Source of the DNA: Tubiluchus corallicola
Taxonomy: Eukaryota > Priapulida > Priapulimorpha > Priapulimorphida > Tubiluchidae
Reading direction: 5' to 3'
DNA: 64,000 nt
Assembly: GCA_030141605.1 (NCBI GenBank)
Contig: JAQGDQ010000320.1
Span: forward strand, 124,001-188,000
Below, one piece after another: positions 27,065 to 40,100 of the stretch. The notes under the pieces are model-generated. The model saw nothing but the letters and a program-made list of their open reading frames with translations, made no database searches and had not been told where the DNA came from. The position numbers and the translations under genes were made by a program. Numbering within the stretch: the first letter of the stretch is position 1; each line of letters starts with the position of its first letter.

Positions 27065-30000
27065 ACTGCTACTGCTACTACTACTACTACTACTGCTACT
27101 GCTGCTGCTGCTGCTAAAACTACTACTACTACTACTACTACTGCTACTGCTGCTGCTGCTGCTGCTGCTAAAACTACTACTACTACTACTACTGCTACTG
27201 CTACTGCTGCTGCCGCTGCCGCTGCTACTGCTGCTGCTACTGCTGCTACTGCTGGCTGCTCAAGGCTACTGCTGCTGCCAACAGCAGCAGCGCAAGGCCT
27301 GCTGCTGCTGCCAACAGCAACCGGCACGCTGGCAACGCTTGCAGGCTGCTGCAACGCGCAACGCTAGCTGCTGCTGCTGCTGCTGCTGCTGCTTAACGCA
27401 ACTGCTGCAAGGCTGCTGCTGCTGCTGCAGCAGCGCAAGGCTACTGCTACTCGCAGCGCTGCAACAAGCTGCTACTCAAGCTGCTGCTGCTGCTACTGCT
27501 GCTACTGCTGCTACTGCTGCTGCTGCGCAACGCGCACAAGGCTACTGCTGCTGCCTGCTGCAGCAGCAGCAACACTACTACTACTACTACTGCTACTGCT
27601 GCTGCTAAAACTACTACTACTGCTACTGCTGCTACTAAAACTACTACTACTACTGCTACTGCTGCTGCTAAAACTACTACTACTACTACTACTACTACTG
27701 CTACTGCTGCTGCTAAAACTACTACTACTACTGCTACTGCTGCTGCTAAAACTACTACTACTACTGCTACTGCTGCTGCTAAACCTACTACTATTACTGC
27801 TACCACTACTAGTACTATATTAAAGTAAAACAGTGACTTATAGCTTTGAATTTTCACTAAGATCTTGAACCAAGGTTCATCATTGTAGCTGTTCTATTTT
27901 ATTATTTAGACAAACTTTCAATTTTTTTTTTCCCATTATTTTTTACTTTATTCTACCACTTATCTTGTCCTAAAATCATTTTTCTATTTTATGACACGTT
28001 TGTTTTATTAGTTGTACGTTATGGACAAATGCTTCACATTCTGAAATTAAACGGTACTTAACTGAATCAGCGCCGGCACTTCTGCCTATATGGGTTGAGG
28101 AAACCACTTTGGAGACGCGGCTTTGTAGATGTCGCGGCTTGCATGTTTTTTCCATTGTGGTTATCGTGTTTTTTACATTTCCTGATTCGCTTTGCAATTG
28201 TAAATTCATTATGTTTATTGTTTAATCGTGTCACTTTGTTTTTCTGGCTTTTAGAGTCGAAGCAATGAGACGGATTCAAGGATTGCTACGGGAAAATAAA
28301 TCAGGTGATGCAGTGCTTCTCTTCAGATCTGCCAGGTATGAATTTTTTTTTCTAAGAGGTTTTTTCGAGACACTCTTTCCCGGTTTTCCAACGAGTGATT
28401 TCCTGGCACTCTTAATCAGCCATTTGTTTAGCTGTGCTTCAAGGAGGGTGGTGCCCAGTTCATTTGTGAACTGTACACATGTTATCAACTACTGTTTTTT
28501 TACATTGAACCCCACATCTAGTAAAGTCAGATCACTGGTTACTTAAAGCAAAACTAGACCCTATAAGCTGTAGGTCAGAACAATCTACTCTTTAAAATAC
28601 TGAAAGGAAACGTACTATTTTTTCAAAAATCAGTTACTCGAAGGAATTATTACCACACAAACACAATTTCGCATTCGCGTCGCTAGTTCTTTTGTCATTT
28701 CGCCATTCTCTTGTTTGACGGACACTAGCATCTCGAAAACGCATTGCATAAAAAACGGGTGCTGTACCTCCCAGTTCAAACGTGTTAGTACACGTTCGAC
28801 AGCTCAAGCGGTAGCACAGTTTTAAATTTGAAATTTGAACTTTGATCTTAAATCTTGCTCAGTTTTAATACAACACACTGAATATCTTACAGTAGCTCTG
28901 TACTTGTAGTTTTGTAGCAAACACGTGCAACACGCTCATGCAATATTTTTGCTGATGAACATTATGTTCGTTTGTGATGTCATGAATAATTGGACCCGCC
29001 CGCTGTTAATTAAGATTTTAATGTATTTTAGATTAAGATTTTAATAATCACAAAATGCTTTCGCAGTATTTTTGCTGTTAAAATATCTACTTTCTATCGG
29101 CCTTGAAAATGGGCTAGTATATGAAAAATCATCCTGTCTTCCTATAAGATGTTATCCCTGGACTTTATTTTAAAGGAAATCATTATTATTATTTCCATCG
29201 CTTGTGTTCAACGGTTATTTAACAGCAAAATAAAATCGGAGATTCCATCCCAAAATTCAGTTATTATAATGCTCTTTGTCGTCAGTCTTTGGAAGCATTT
29301 TCCACGTGTTCCATTTTCAAACTAACATCATGAGACATCAATTTGACGATCTCTTTAAGTTCGCCGTATACTTGCACACCACGTAAGAATCGCATGTGCT
29401 GAAATGTTAAGAAATACAATTTCTTTCATAAAATTTAAACGTTTCTTTCCTTTGGCACTTTCTTACACCTAGCGGCAAATGTTATGTGCCACCCTGTACG
29501 CAGTATGCTTATATGTGAAGCGGGTAATTGAAACTTTATTATATCCAAAAAGAAATTTTGTGCCAGCAATAAAATCAATAATACCTAATAACATCACAGA
29601 TGCTCGTACATTCACATAATTGATTGGTCACTTGGTAAGTAATTGTAGCCATTTTGTTTGCAATTGTATGTAATATATCTGAGTGTGTAATTATATTGTT
29701 GTTTTTGTCTAATAATAAATAAACAATAAACAGAAACTTATTTGAAGCTATCGGGCATTAGTGTCGCACAGGGATGGGAATTCTCCTCGGATACGCGGAA
29801 CTCCGAGTTTTTGGAAGACCAGTAGTGCCATTGTTGTAAGTCACGTAAATTCGTTGAGAAAAATTTTCAAGGGGTTGAACCTCGTTTTCGTCGAATCGTA
29901 ACCGAAACTTTCAGTAGCATTTTTTCGAGGTATTAATCCAGTTTACCTTTTATCTCCTAGATGTTAAAAATCGCTGAAAAATTTTGGCTAAAATAGTTCA

Positions 30001-33000
30001 AATAAAGCGTAAATATCGTTTTGTTGATAATCTGTACGATTTGTACCATGCCTTTTATGGCAATGCGGCATATCTTCATTGCTGACAAACGTGAAGCTTT
30101 GAGGCCTCCAGACACAAACAACCGAAATACCAAAACGCAATTTGAATAAAACCAAGTTTAATTTTATAATTTATGAAATATAGACAACAAAATAAAGTAT
30201 GTTAATTTCTTGAAGTTTCACAATCATATGTATCATGTTTCCTTGATAGTTGGGTATTTTAAATTATGCATGAAACAAGGTCATTCATATTTTAAGTCCA
30301 CTTAGAGGCTGTCTATGGTCACAAAATTGCAATTTGTTGCTGGCTCAGCAACAAACCCCCCAACCCCCCGGCCTGTTTCAGAGTTTTTTACAATTTGTCA
30401 TTCTCATCCCTGGTGTCACATGAATGTTGCACGTCGTATGTACGAGCCGTTTTTGCTTCTTAATATAGAGAGATTTGGCCAGAAAATGACGTGTTTGGTG
30501 CTGCGGACATTCTTGCGGAAGCCGAGTTCATGGCATTGAGGGAAGTGTTTTATGCTGATTTACCTGGTGAGTAAATGAAAAAAATTGTTTTAATGACCGT
30601 AGTTTACAAGATAGGTTAGTTCTAAGTGAACGCGAAAGAAATAAGGGCAAAATATCTCGTCAATAGCCTAATGGCCTAAAATGGATGTAAAGTGGAAAAA
30701 AGGTATCAGTTTACTTTCTGAAATACAAGAAAAAAGGTATTTTTTGAGATTTGACCTACATTGTGCAAAAAAACTTAAGTTTGCATTTCATTGGAACTCA
30801 TTTCATTTCAAAAGAAGTTTGAAAAATAAATTTTTTTGTCCGTTTTAATGTATTTATTACATGCTATATAAATAGCTTAAACTGGTTTTTAATAAATACA
30901 TCTATTCAAAACCATTAATTTATAGAGGGTATATAATATATACAATAACAACAACACATTTTGTAGTGAACAAAACAAGTATTTCGTAGTAAAGTTACAG
31001 CAAATTGGCTTCCTAAATAGTAGCGTGTAATTTCATAAGTGTTTTAAAACTTTGAAGGTATTAGGCAAGTGCGTACACTACATAAGTTTTATTGCAACAG
31101 AAAATAAGTAAGTTATTCGAATAAATTTTTACTGTTCAGAAATAATACGTGATAACAAAACATGACAAGGGAGCCTATCTTTGAAACTGAAAAAGACTTT
31201 CCCTTTATCTGTAAAATTTTGTTTTGCGCTATATACACGTTTAATCCTGCTTTTCTATTTTATACTTTTTTGTAAATACTTTTTTAATATTTTTTAATAA
31301 AGATTTCCTATTAAATAATAAATAAAAATAAAATAAACCACATTAATTATTGCCTTATAGAAATGTGTTACCTGTTCTTTATTTATGAATTTCTCTGTTG
31401 TTGAGAGGGCTTCATTTATGAATTTCTCTGTTGTTGAGATGGCTTCGTTTATGAATTTCTCTGTTGTTGAAATGACTTCATTTGTTGAGATGGCTTCGTT
31501 TATGAATTTCTCTCTTGTTGAGATGGCTTCGTTTATGAATTTCTCTGTTGTTGAGATGGCTTCGTTAATGAATTTCTCTCTTGTTGAGATGGCTTCGTTT
31601 ATGAATTTCTCTGTTGTTGAGATGGCTTCGTTAATGAATTTCTCTGTTGTTGAGATGGCTTCGTTTATGAATTTCTCTGTTGTTGAAATGGCTTCGTTTA
31701 TGAATTTCTCTGTTGTTGAGATGGCTTCGTTTATGAATTTCTCTGTTGTTGAGATGGCTTCGTTTATGAATTTCTCTGTTGTTGAGATGGCTTCGTTTCA
31801 TCACAGGTTGTGTTAAGACTCCTGCCAAATTACTGTTTATTCGTCAACTGACATACAGGTTCGTTTTATAAGTAAAGAATAAATGAATGTTTGTGACTGA
31901 GTTTTTCAGCTTTCTGCTTGTGTGTGTGAGTGTGTGACTAATCTCTTCCCTGTGAATTATATGAGGCTTTAGATCTTCAAAGGCTGTGAAAGTCATGTAT
32001 GTGGTTGTAGTTGAACACTTGATAGAAAAAGAATGAACACTATATTACATATCTGCACAAAAACTGAAAACGTTTATTACACTAAATACACATGAGTAAA
32101 ATGAGGATCACGACTGCTGCACTGAGAGTGTGAGTTAGACAGTGTGTAGCACGACTGCACTGCACTGAGAACGTGACAGAGAGTGACTAGAAAGTGAAAT
32201 CCACTCAGTATATATAAGTATAGGTAATTATGCAAACTTGGCTTCACAAAAACCATTACTGTAAAATAGGGAGAGAACCAGTGAGTATGCATTCACTGGA
32301 CCGTACAATTATACTAAGGGTGAGTTTAACTAGTAAAATGTAAAGTGATTAGTCAATAGATGGCAGCACCTAAAAATATACAGTTGTAACTTTCACAAAG
32401 GCAAATCACTGTTGGTCTTCAGCTCAATGTCATTCTACACAGTGTGTATTGTGTTTAAAAACTAATTATAATTTTTCCGAAGTCTCAAACATTTTTTTCA
32501 CGTAGCTTTCTGCATTTTGAAATGAGTTACTCATCTCTTTTAGTGCTTATAGTAATAGTTGCTTTGTGTCAGACAGATCAACGAAGTACTCTGTACCTTC
32601 CTCGCCTCTCATCGTGTCACTTTGGTACACCCATTCATCAGCTTCCGTGTCCGTGTCTGACAGCAATCTCATCAGCGTCGGCTGTTTTTCGGAAGTGCGA
32701 GAAAAGCTGGTTTCCTGGTTCGATTCCACTGTAGAAATGTTAATCGATCGTCTCGTGTTGATACCGGCTTCGCTGTCTGCGGAAGTTTTGCGAACGCGCT
32801 CGTGCTGCATCTTTCTCTGCTTCCGCATCCTGAAGTAGATGCCTACGAGAACGGAAATGACAATGAGAGTTAGAACTGTGGTGATGATTATGAACGTGGC
32901 GCCGTGGTTGTGCAGCCAGGTATTTTGTGGGGCTCCTTCATTACGCGATTTATTCGGTTCAGCCTTGACCATCTTAGATACCCGTGTTGCCGTTGCTGTG

Positions 33001-34112
33001 ATAGCCGTAGATGCTGATGTCGATTTTTGGGTGACGTCAGTTGCTTGTGTGCTTTCTTTACTTTTGACAGTAGTTTGGTAATTGTCAGTATTTCTTTGCT
33101 CGTTTTCTGTGCTCCTTTCATGATTCACCTTGTGCGTTTGTGTTGCTTCAAGTGTAAATTCATGACTTATTGCTCTGCTAGTGCTGGGATGATTGTCAGT
33201 CACATTTGGCTTTGTCGTCATGGTCTCAGTTTGCGATGTTTTTGGGGAAAGTTCTGTAGAATAAGTTGTCACATTTGCTCCAGATGTGTGATAATCTTTT
33301 CCACGTTCACTTGTTTGTTGTTGCTTTGTAGATTTTTCGTCGGTGAACTTCGCCAGCGTGGTTTGTTCAGTTGTTGCATCGGTTTGCTCTAGCGCCATTA
33401 TTTCATCGAGTGTGACTTCCATTAGTTTTGTGCCTTCAAGTTCCGTGGGCGTTGTGCATTTGACGTCGGCCCGTTTCAGAAAGTTTACCACTTCGCTTGT
33501 CTGCAGCCAATCTATCATCCATGCCAACGAAGTGTTGCAGTGCCACGGGTTGTCCCTCAGCTGTATTTGTAACAAATGTGGGAAGATGGCTCTGAACAGT
33601 TCCGGCAAGGACGTTAGCCCGTTGCTGTCCAAGTTCAGATTGACGATCGTTCTTAACGCTGCGTACTGTGTGGCGTCCGTAAGAAGCACCGCGGTTAGCG
33701 CGGGACTCCGCGATAGATCCAGTTCCTCGATGCTTACGGATCCCTTCAGCATTTCCGGCGGCACCTGGAGTTTAAGACTCGGAACGTGGGTTGCTTTGAG
33801 CACTTGGAGCTTGGCGAGTTCGCTGAATGAGCCTTTTTCGATAACCTGTCAACAGAGTAGCATTCTATCAAAATGTGCTTAGCCATTTTTTTAAACAATC
33901 AGGCAGGGTTATTTTGCAGGTTAATAAGATTCTCCACAAGAGAGTTGACATTATGAAATTTCTAAATGCAGGCGTAAGTAGTAAATTTAGGGTTTAAAAG
34001 AGTTTGGACAGGCCCTATTTCAAGGGGGGAAGTGGGGATACTTCCCCGGGGCCTCACCCTCCAGGGGGGCCTCGTACCGAGGTAACTTCTTTCCTTTATG
34101 CTAACATACTGC

Positions 34113-34168
<56 letters not shown>

Positions 34169-37100
34169 CTTCTCTCTCTTGTCGAACGCGTGCCGTTTGC
34201 CAGGATTGACAAGTATTAAGGACTGGTCTTGAGAATAAAGCAGTTTTTCTTTCAATTGCTCTTTCCTTTAACAACTGTATAACTCCATATTTTCTCTTCG
34301 AAAATGCTTCTCCGGCGTTCTAGCAGTTCAAAAATTTTCTGGGCGCCAACCCCGAGGGGGCCTCACACGCCCCACTTCCCCGGGCCTCGCTTACGCTGAA
34401 ATAGGCCCTGAGTTTGGAGTCAACAGTTTTAGAATGCTTACAAGAAATAACGCTTTCATTGGTCTAGCAGACTCACTGTTGAAAATCTATTAGTCAGAGG
34501 TTGTATGTAAGTTGTATCTATATTGTAATGGTAAGTATGTTTAAATTTGGTACCAGGAATGTCTAATCAGCTTAATAATTGCATCTTACTTTTGTATTTG
34601 TACATATACCTGCAGAGGATTATGTGAAATGTCAAGAGTTTCTAGAGCCTTCAGGTGACTGAATGCTTGCGACGATAACGTCGTCAGATTGTTGCTGTTC
34701 AAGCTCAGGCTGCTCAAGTGGGATAATCCGTCGAAACTGTCTGGCAAAATTACCGATATGCGATTCATATCTAGGTGGAGAACCTGGAATAGTCCAGAAA
34801 GGCAGATGATTTAATTCCAGAAATTTGATATTTATGAATACACTCGTATGTAATTACAGTTAATTACGTTAATACGTTTGTGATACAGTACAGTCGACCC
34901 TCGTTAAACCGGACCCTGTTAGCCCGGATATCGGATAAGATGGACGTCATCCGTGGTCAGGAAACTGACCGATTTCCGTCCGAGTCGGAGCGCTAAACAC
35001 AACACGGCCTACCAACTGTACAATAATTTCTTTATCCTCACAGGTTAACTATTTTAAAGTAATATACAGTATAGTATGTAGTGCAATGTATATATGCCTT
35101 ATTAAGGTGATTATTCCTGTATAATATAGACCACATATAGGCATATCGGATAAATCGGACAATCGGGTAAACCGGACCCACCACCCCCCCAATTAGTCCG
35201 TTATAACGAGGGTTGACAACATACCACATAATTTTCACACATTGATTATACATTTTCAGCGGTTAAAATCTAAACACGAGGAAGACTCAGATTTTTAGAG
35301 GAAGTATATAATTGTTATTTTGTATTTAACATTATGCGTGACAAGAATGTATTATAATGACTAGATTTGGGGCAACTTGATCCTTGGTTCAATCAGTCAA
35401 ACCTGATGAATGAGATGCGTAAATGAATGCTCATTTGAAAAACACGAGAGGCGAGTTTGTCAAATAAAGTAATAACTCCATTGTTGAAAAGGAGCCAATT
35501 TTGAAAAATGTGCGTAATGGTAGCAGTTGCTCCCCTTGTTCCCCTGGTAGCTACGCCCGTTGTCGTAAGGCAATAAGTCGTTTCACAGTTTCTTTGTGTG
35601 CACGCGCAGCTGCTGCAGGTCGAAGGTTAAGTGTCCATAGCAATGTGTCTTAACTACAGCCGTCACGTAACATGTGGGTACAGCAAAGCCGTCTGCCTCA
35701 TCAGTTCAGTAACATCCGTTGTTTTGCGTAGACTTTACTTAATTATGCATTATTCTGTGCGTAGTAGAATAATCTTTTTTAGGAACAAGAAAAAGTGAAC
35801 TGGGTAAGGTTCTAGCTAGCTCTAGCTATTACAGCAGCAGCATGGGCGGCAGTACACAAATGTGTTGTCGGGTACGCTTAACCCTTTACCTTTTCACAAT
35901 CATCGGCAATCGCTGGAACCGTGAAAAGGCTCATTTGTATTCGTGAAGTAACGAAAGCTTTCATACCTTTAAGTTAGTGCAGTTACGAAACGTCCCTTCT
36001 CTCAGTTGATTGATCTGGTTTCGCTGTATCATCAGTGAATCCAGCATCCTTGGCAACCCGGCTGGGATTTCGGTCAGTTTGTTGTCGTTGAGCCAAATCC
36101 TATAAACACGTTTGTTTGTATGTGTAAATTTTTGCCTTTTTCTAATACTTACAAAATTGCTAGTTATAGGGATGAGAATTTTCCGCGAATACCCGGAATT
36201 CCGAGTTTTTTGAATACCGGTAGTGCCATTTTTGTAAATCGCGTAAATTCGCTGAGAAAATTTTTACGGACCCAGTACATTATTTCACAAGCTGACTGCT
36301 AGTTGGCGGGCCGTCACTTTGTTTACATCACGTATATCAGTGTAAGCACGTGTATATCTCTATGTGTAAAAATATAGAATCAAATGTGCAGAGTTATTTG
36401 AGTCAATTGCAGACAGTTTTATATACTTTTGCATAGGAGCGGCCAGTACTTAGGCGTTTTTGATACAATTACTTATCGTGTATCCTTGATAGTTGGGTAT
36501 TTTAAATCAACATTTAAATTTTTGGTGCTTTCGACTTTGAAGCATCGTAACGTAGTTTTAACTATGCCGACTTATGGACGATTTTGGTTTGCAAGCCACA
36601 CATTTAGTGAGACAGAAGATGAGCTTCATAATTGGATTGAACACCTCCATACAGCAATTAAAATGGTGAATTGGTACTATTGTAGTTTTGTAAAAAAATG
36701 TTTTCTATGAACTGATTAAACCTGTATACAAATCATACAACTTTAACAACGGTTCTTACTAAAACACAGTGCAAAGATAGTTATGCGTGCGACACGAGGC
36801 TAGTTATTAAGGCCAGTGTGAACCTGACTTAATAAATCTTAATTTTGTAGCGAAGGTGGCTCCATCTAGCTAGAAAGTTTAAAGTGTGGGCACTGACCTA
36901 GTTACGTTGGTCATTATGCTGTTCTGTTGAATAAGTGAACATGTGTCTTATACAAGCTAGCGAAATTTTTCATTTAGATAAATGCTGCAACGATAAATAA
37001 ATGCTAGTGTCTCTGAGAAGCATTTATGACAACTGAGACTTTTGAAGTCATAAATGCCTCTCAGAGACACTAACATTAGTTATTATAAAGATATTCAGAT

Positions 37101-40100
37101 GTATATTCAACTTTTGCGTGGTAGACTTGTTTATATTAGAAAACTAGGCTTGTAAATAATATCGGTGGAATAACATTTTCTCAATGCCAGTTACTTTCCC
37201 TTTGTTTTTCTATAACTCAGCTTGAGCAGTAACTGCTAAACATGCCAGCATAAACTAACTCAGCTTCAGCAGTAACTGCTAAACATGCCAGCATAAACTA
37301 ACTCAGCTTGAGCAGTAACTGCTAAACATGCCAGCATAAACTAACTCAGCTTCAGCAGTAACTGCTAAACATGCCAGCATAAACTAACTCAGCTTGAGCA
37401 GTAACTGCTAAACATGCCAGCATAAACTAACTCAGCTTGAGCAGTAACTGCTAAACATGCCAGCATAAACTAACTCAGTTTGAGCAGTAACTGCTAAACA
37501 TGCCAGCATAAACTAACCCAACTTCAGCAGTAACTGCTAAACATGCCAGCATAAACTAACTCAGCTTGAGCAGTAACTGCTAAACATGCCAGCATAAACG
37601 AACTCAGCTTGAGCAGTAACTGCTAAACATGCCAGCATAAACTAACTCAGCTTGAGCAGTAACTGCTAAACATGCCAGCATAAACTAACTCAGCTTGAGC
37701 AGTAACTGCTAAACATGCCAGCATAAACTAACTCAGCTTGAGCAGTAACTGCTAAACGTGCCAGCTTAAATGTAATACCTGTGCAGGTAGACATTGTCCG
37801 CAAAGGCAAAATCTTCTATTTCAGTTATCAAGTTGTTGCTGAGGGTTAGCATGCCAAGGTAGCTATACCCAACCATGTCGGATTTTGCTATGCGGCTGAT
37901 CTTATTCCTTTCCAGTCGCAAGTCTCTAACGTAGGGGGACACTTGCGGAAGCGTTGTGAGTCCGCATCCGGAGACGTCCGCGTATTGTAGAGAATGTCCT
38001 TGAAAGTCGATGTTCAGTTGTTCTATGTCGTTGTTCTTTAGGACAAGATGGATGAGGTTGCGAAATCCCCGGAATGCCAGCGAAGAAATGTGACCGATGC
38101 TGTTGCTGCCGAGGTCTAGTAGCCGTAGCTTTTTCAAGCCGTATTTCCCAAACGTAGAATGAGTAATTTCCTGGAAAATTAGAGATATTGTGGTTACAGA
38201 AAACCTTACTGAGCACTCTCTTCAAACACAGGCAAATATAAACCTCGTTTGTATACAAGACTGAATGAGTACAGATCTAAACACATTTACCAGTGACTAT
38301 GCCTGATCCAGTGCACCTCACTCGTGTATAACTGAGCTATTTGCTCTTTCAGAGTTTGGCTCCTACCCTTAAACAATTCTGGCCTTAAACTCGACTATAT
38401 CTCGGCCAGAACATTGCTGTAACTTAAGTTGACCCTATATCCATCGCAGTGGCCTAGTGTAATTTCAGTAAAATCTGTGCAGTCGTTTCGTGGTCTGTAA
38501 CGATCAAACAGACAAGTAGGCTTGCTTAACAGCATGAATCCTTGATAACGAGATAGATTATAGAACTTCACAAATATTTACATGAAGTAGTCGCTGCCTT
38601 CGAGTGAAACTATTTGAGAAAATGAAAAACAGTTCTGTTTGAGAATGACAGAGGCGAAAATGTTTTTATAACCAAGTGTATGGATCTTTTTATCCAACTG
38701 CAATAATCTTCAAATAATATGTACGCAATTAGTATAGAAAATGATAATCATTTTTAGTTTCGTCGCCTGATGACTGACATTCTCTCTTGATTTTACCTTG
38801 ATCTGGTTGTTCTTGAGGATCAAATTTCTCAGCTGTAACGTTGACGTAAAAACGCCGCCGATGTCGTCTATGTAATTAGCAGCTAAGTTTAGGTAGCCGA
38901 TACTGTCCAGTCCGCGTAGCATGCGTAAGGACACGTTGTGCAGTCGATTGAAACTCATGTCCAGCACTCGGAGCCCGCTCAGCCCCTGGAATGCGTCGTC
39001 TTCGATTGTTTCTATATTATTCTGAAAAAAATCTTGAGTGTTAGCTTTAGATAGTGTCCTTAGTTTTTGGTGAGTGGGCAGCTTTTCTCTCACATTCAGA
39101 TGAGCCTAGTGAAGCCTAGATGAGCCTAGTGAAGCCTAGATGAGCCTAGTGAAGCCTAGTGAAGCATAGATGAGCCTAGTGAAGCCTAGATGAGCCTAGT
39201 GAAGCCTAGTGAAGCATAGATGAGCCTAGTGAAGCCTAGTGAAGCATAGATGAGCCTAGTGAAGCCTAGTGAACCTTGTGAAGCCTAGATGAGCCTAGTG
39301 AAGCCTAGATGAGCCTAGTGAAGCCTAGATGAACCTTGTGAAGCCTAGATGAGCCTAGTGAAGCCTAGATGAGCCTAGTGAAGCCTAGATGAGCCTAATG
39401 AAGCCTAGATGAGCCTAGTGAAGCCTAGATGAGCCTAGTGAAGCCTAGATGAGCCTAGTGAAGCCTAGATGAGCCTAGATGAACCTTGTGAAGCCTAGTG
39501 AAGCCTAGATGAGCCTAGTGAAGCCTAGATGAGCCTAGTGAAGCCTAGTGAAGCCTAGTGAAGCCTAGATGAGCCTAGTGAAGCCTAGATGAGCCTAGTG
39601 AAACCTAGGTGAGCCTAGTGAAGCCTAGATAAGCCACTGGGTGTTTAGCAATAGTTGTTACAACAGCGTTATGTAGTTGCTCATCCTGATAACAAAAGTA
39701 AAATGATTGCAAAAGCATGAAATTGACAGAGCAAACTTGGTCACTGATTGGCTCAAAGTTCTTCTCTTTACCCCAGTGAGTTTAATATTGATCTTATGTT
39801 GGAACTGGAGTATCGATCAATGAAGAATGGTGTTGTACTTGTGTCAGTTGTTCAGGCATTCGTTCAAGGACAACAGGATAATGTTTCACGTCATTGCCAC
39901 TTTGAGGTACGGTAAAAAGTGCCTGTAATAATGCCACATGATAATGAAATGGTCAGTTAAAAACTTAACTAACTTTGGCTGATGACATCACAATTGAACA
40001 TAATTTTCAACAGCACAAACATTCCAAAAGTGTGTTTCACGCGTTTTCGAAAGTAAAAATCGAAGTAGGGTGCTACTGTACAACACTCTGTGATATGCAA

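Noticed and set aside
26908-27857. ORFs of poly-Cys/Tyr and poly-Ala/Val
   Set aside because: Same reason: triplet-repeat tract read in frame.
32839-33882. Plus-strand ORFs opposite LRR exon 7
   Set aside because: Shadows of the minus-strand coding exon; they show Cys/Val-rich antisense composition.
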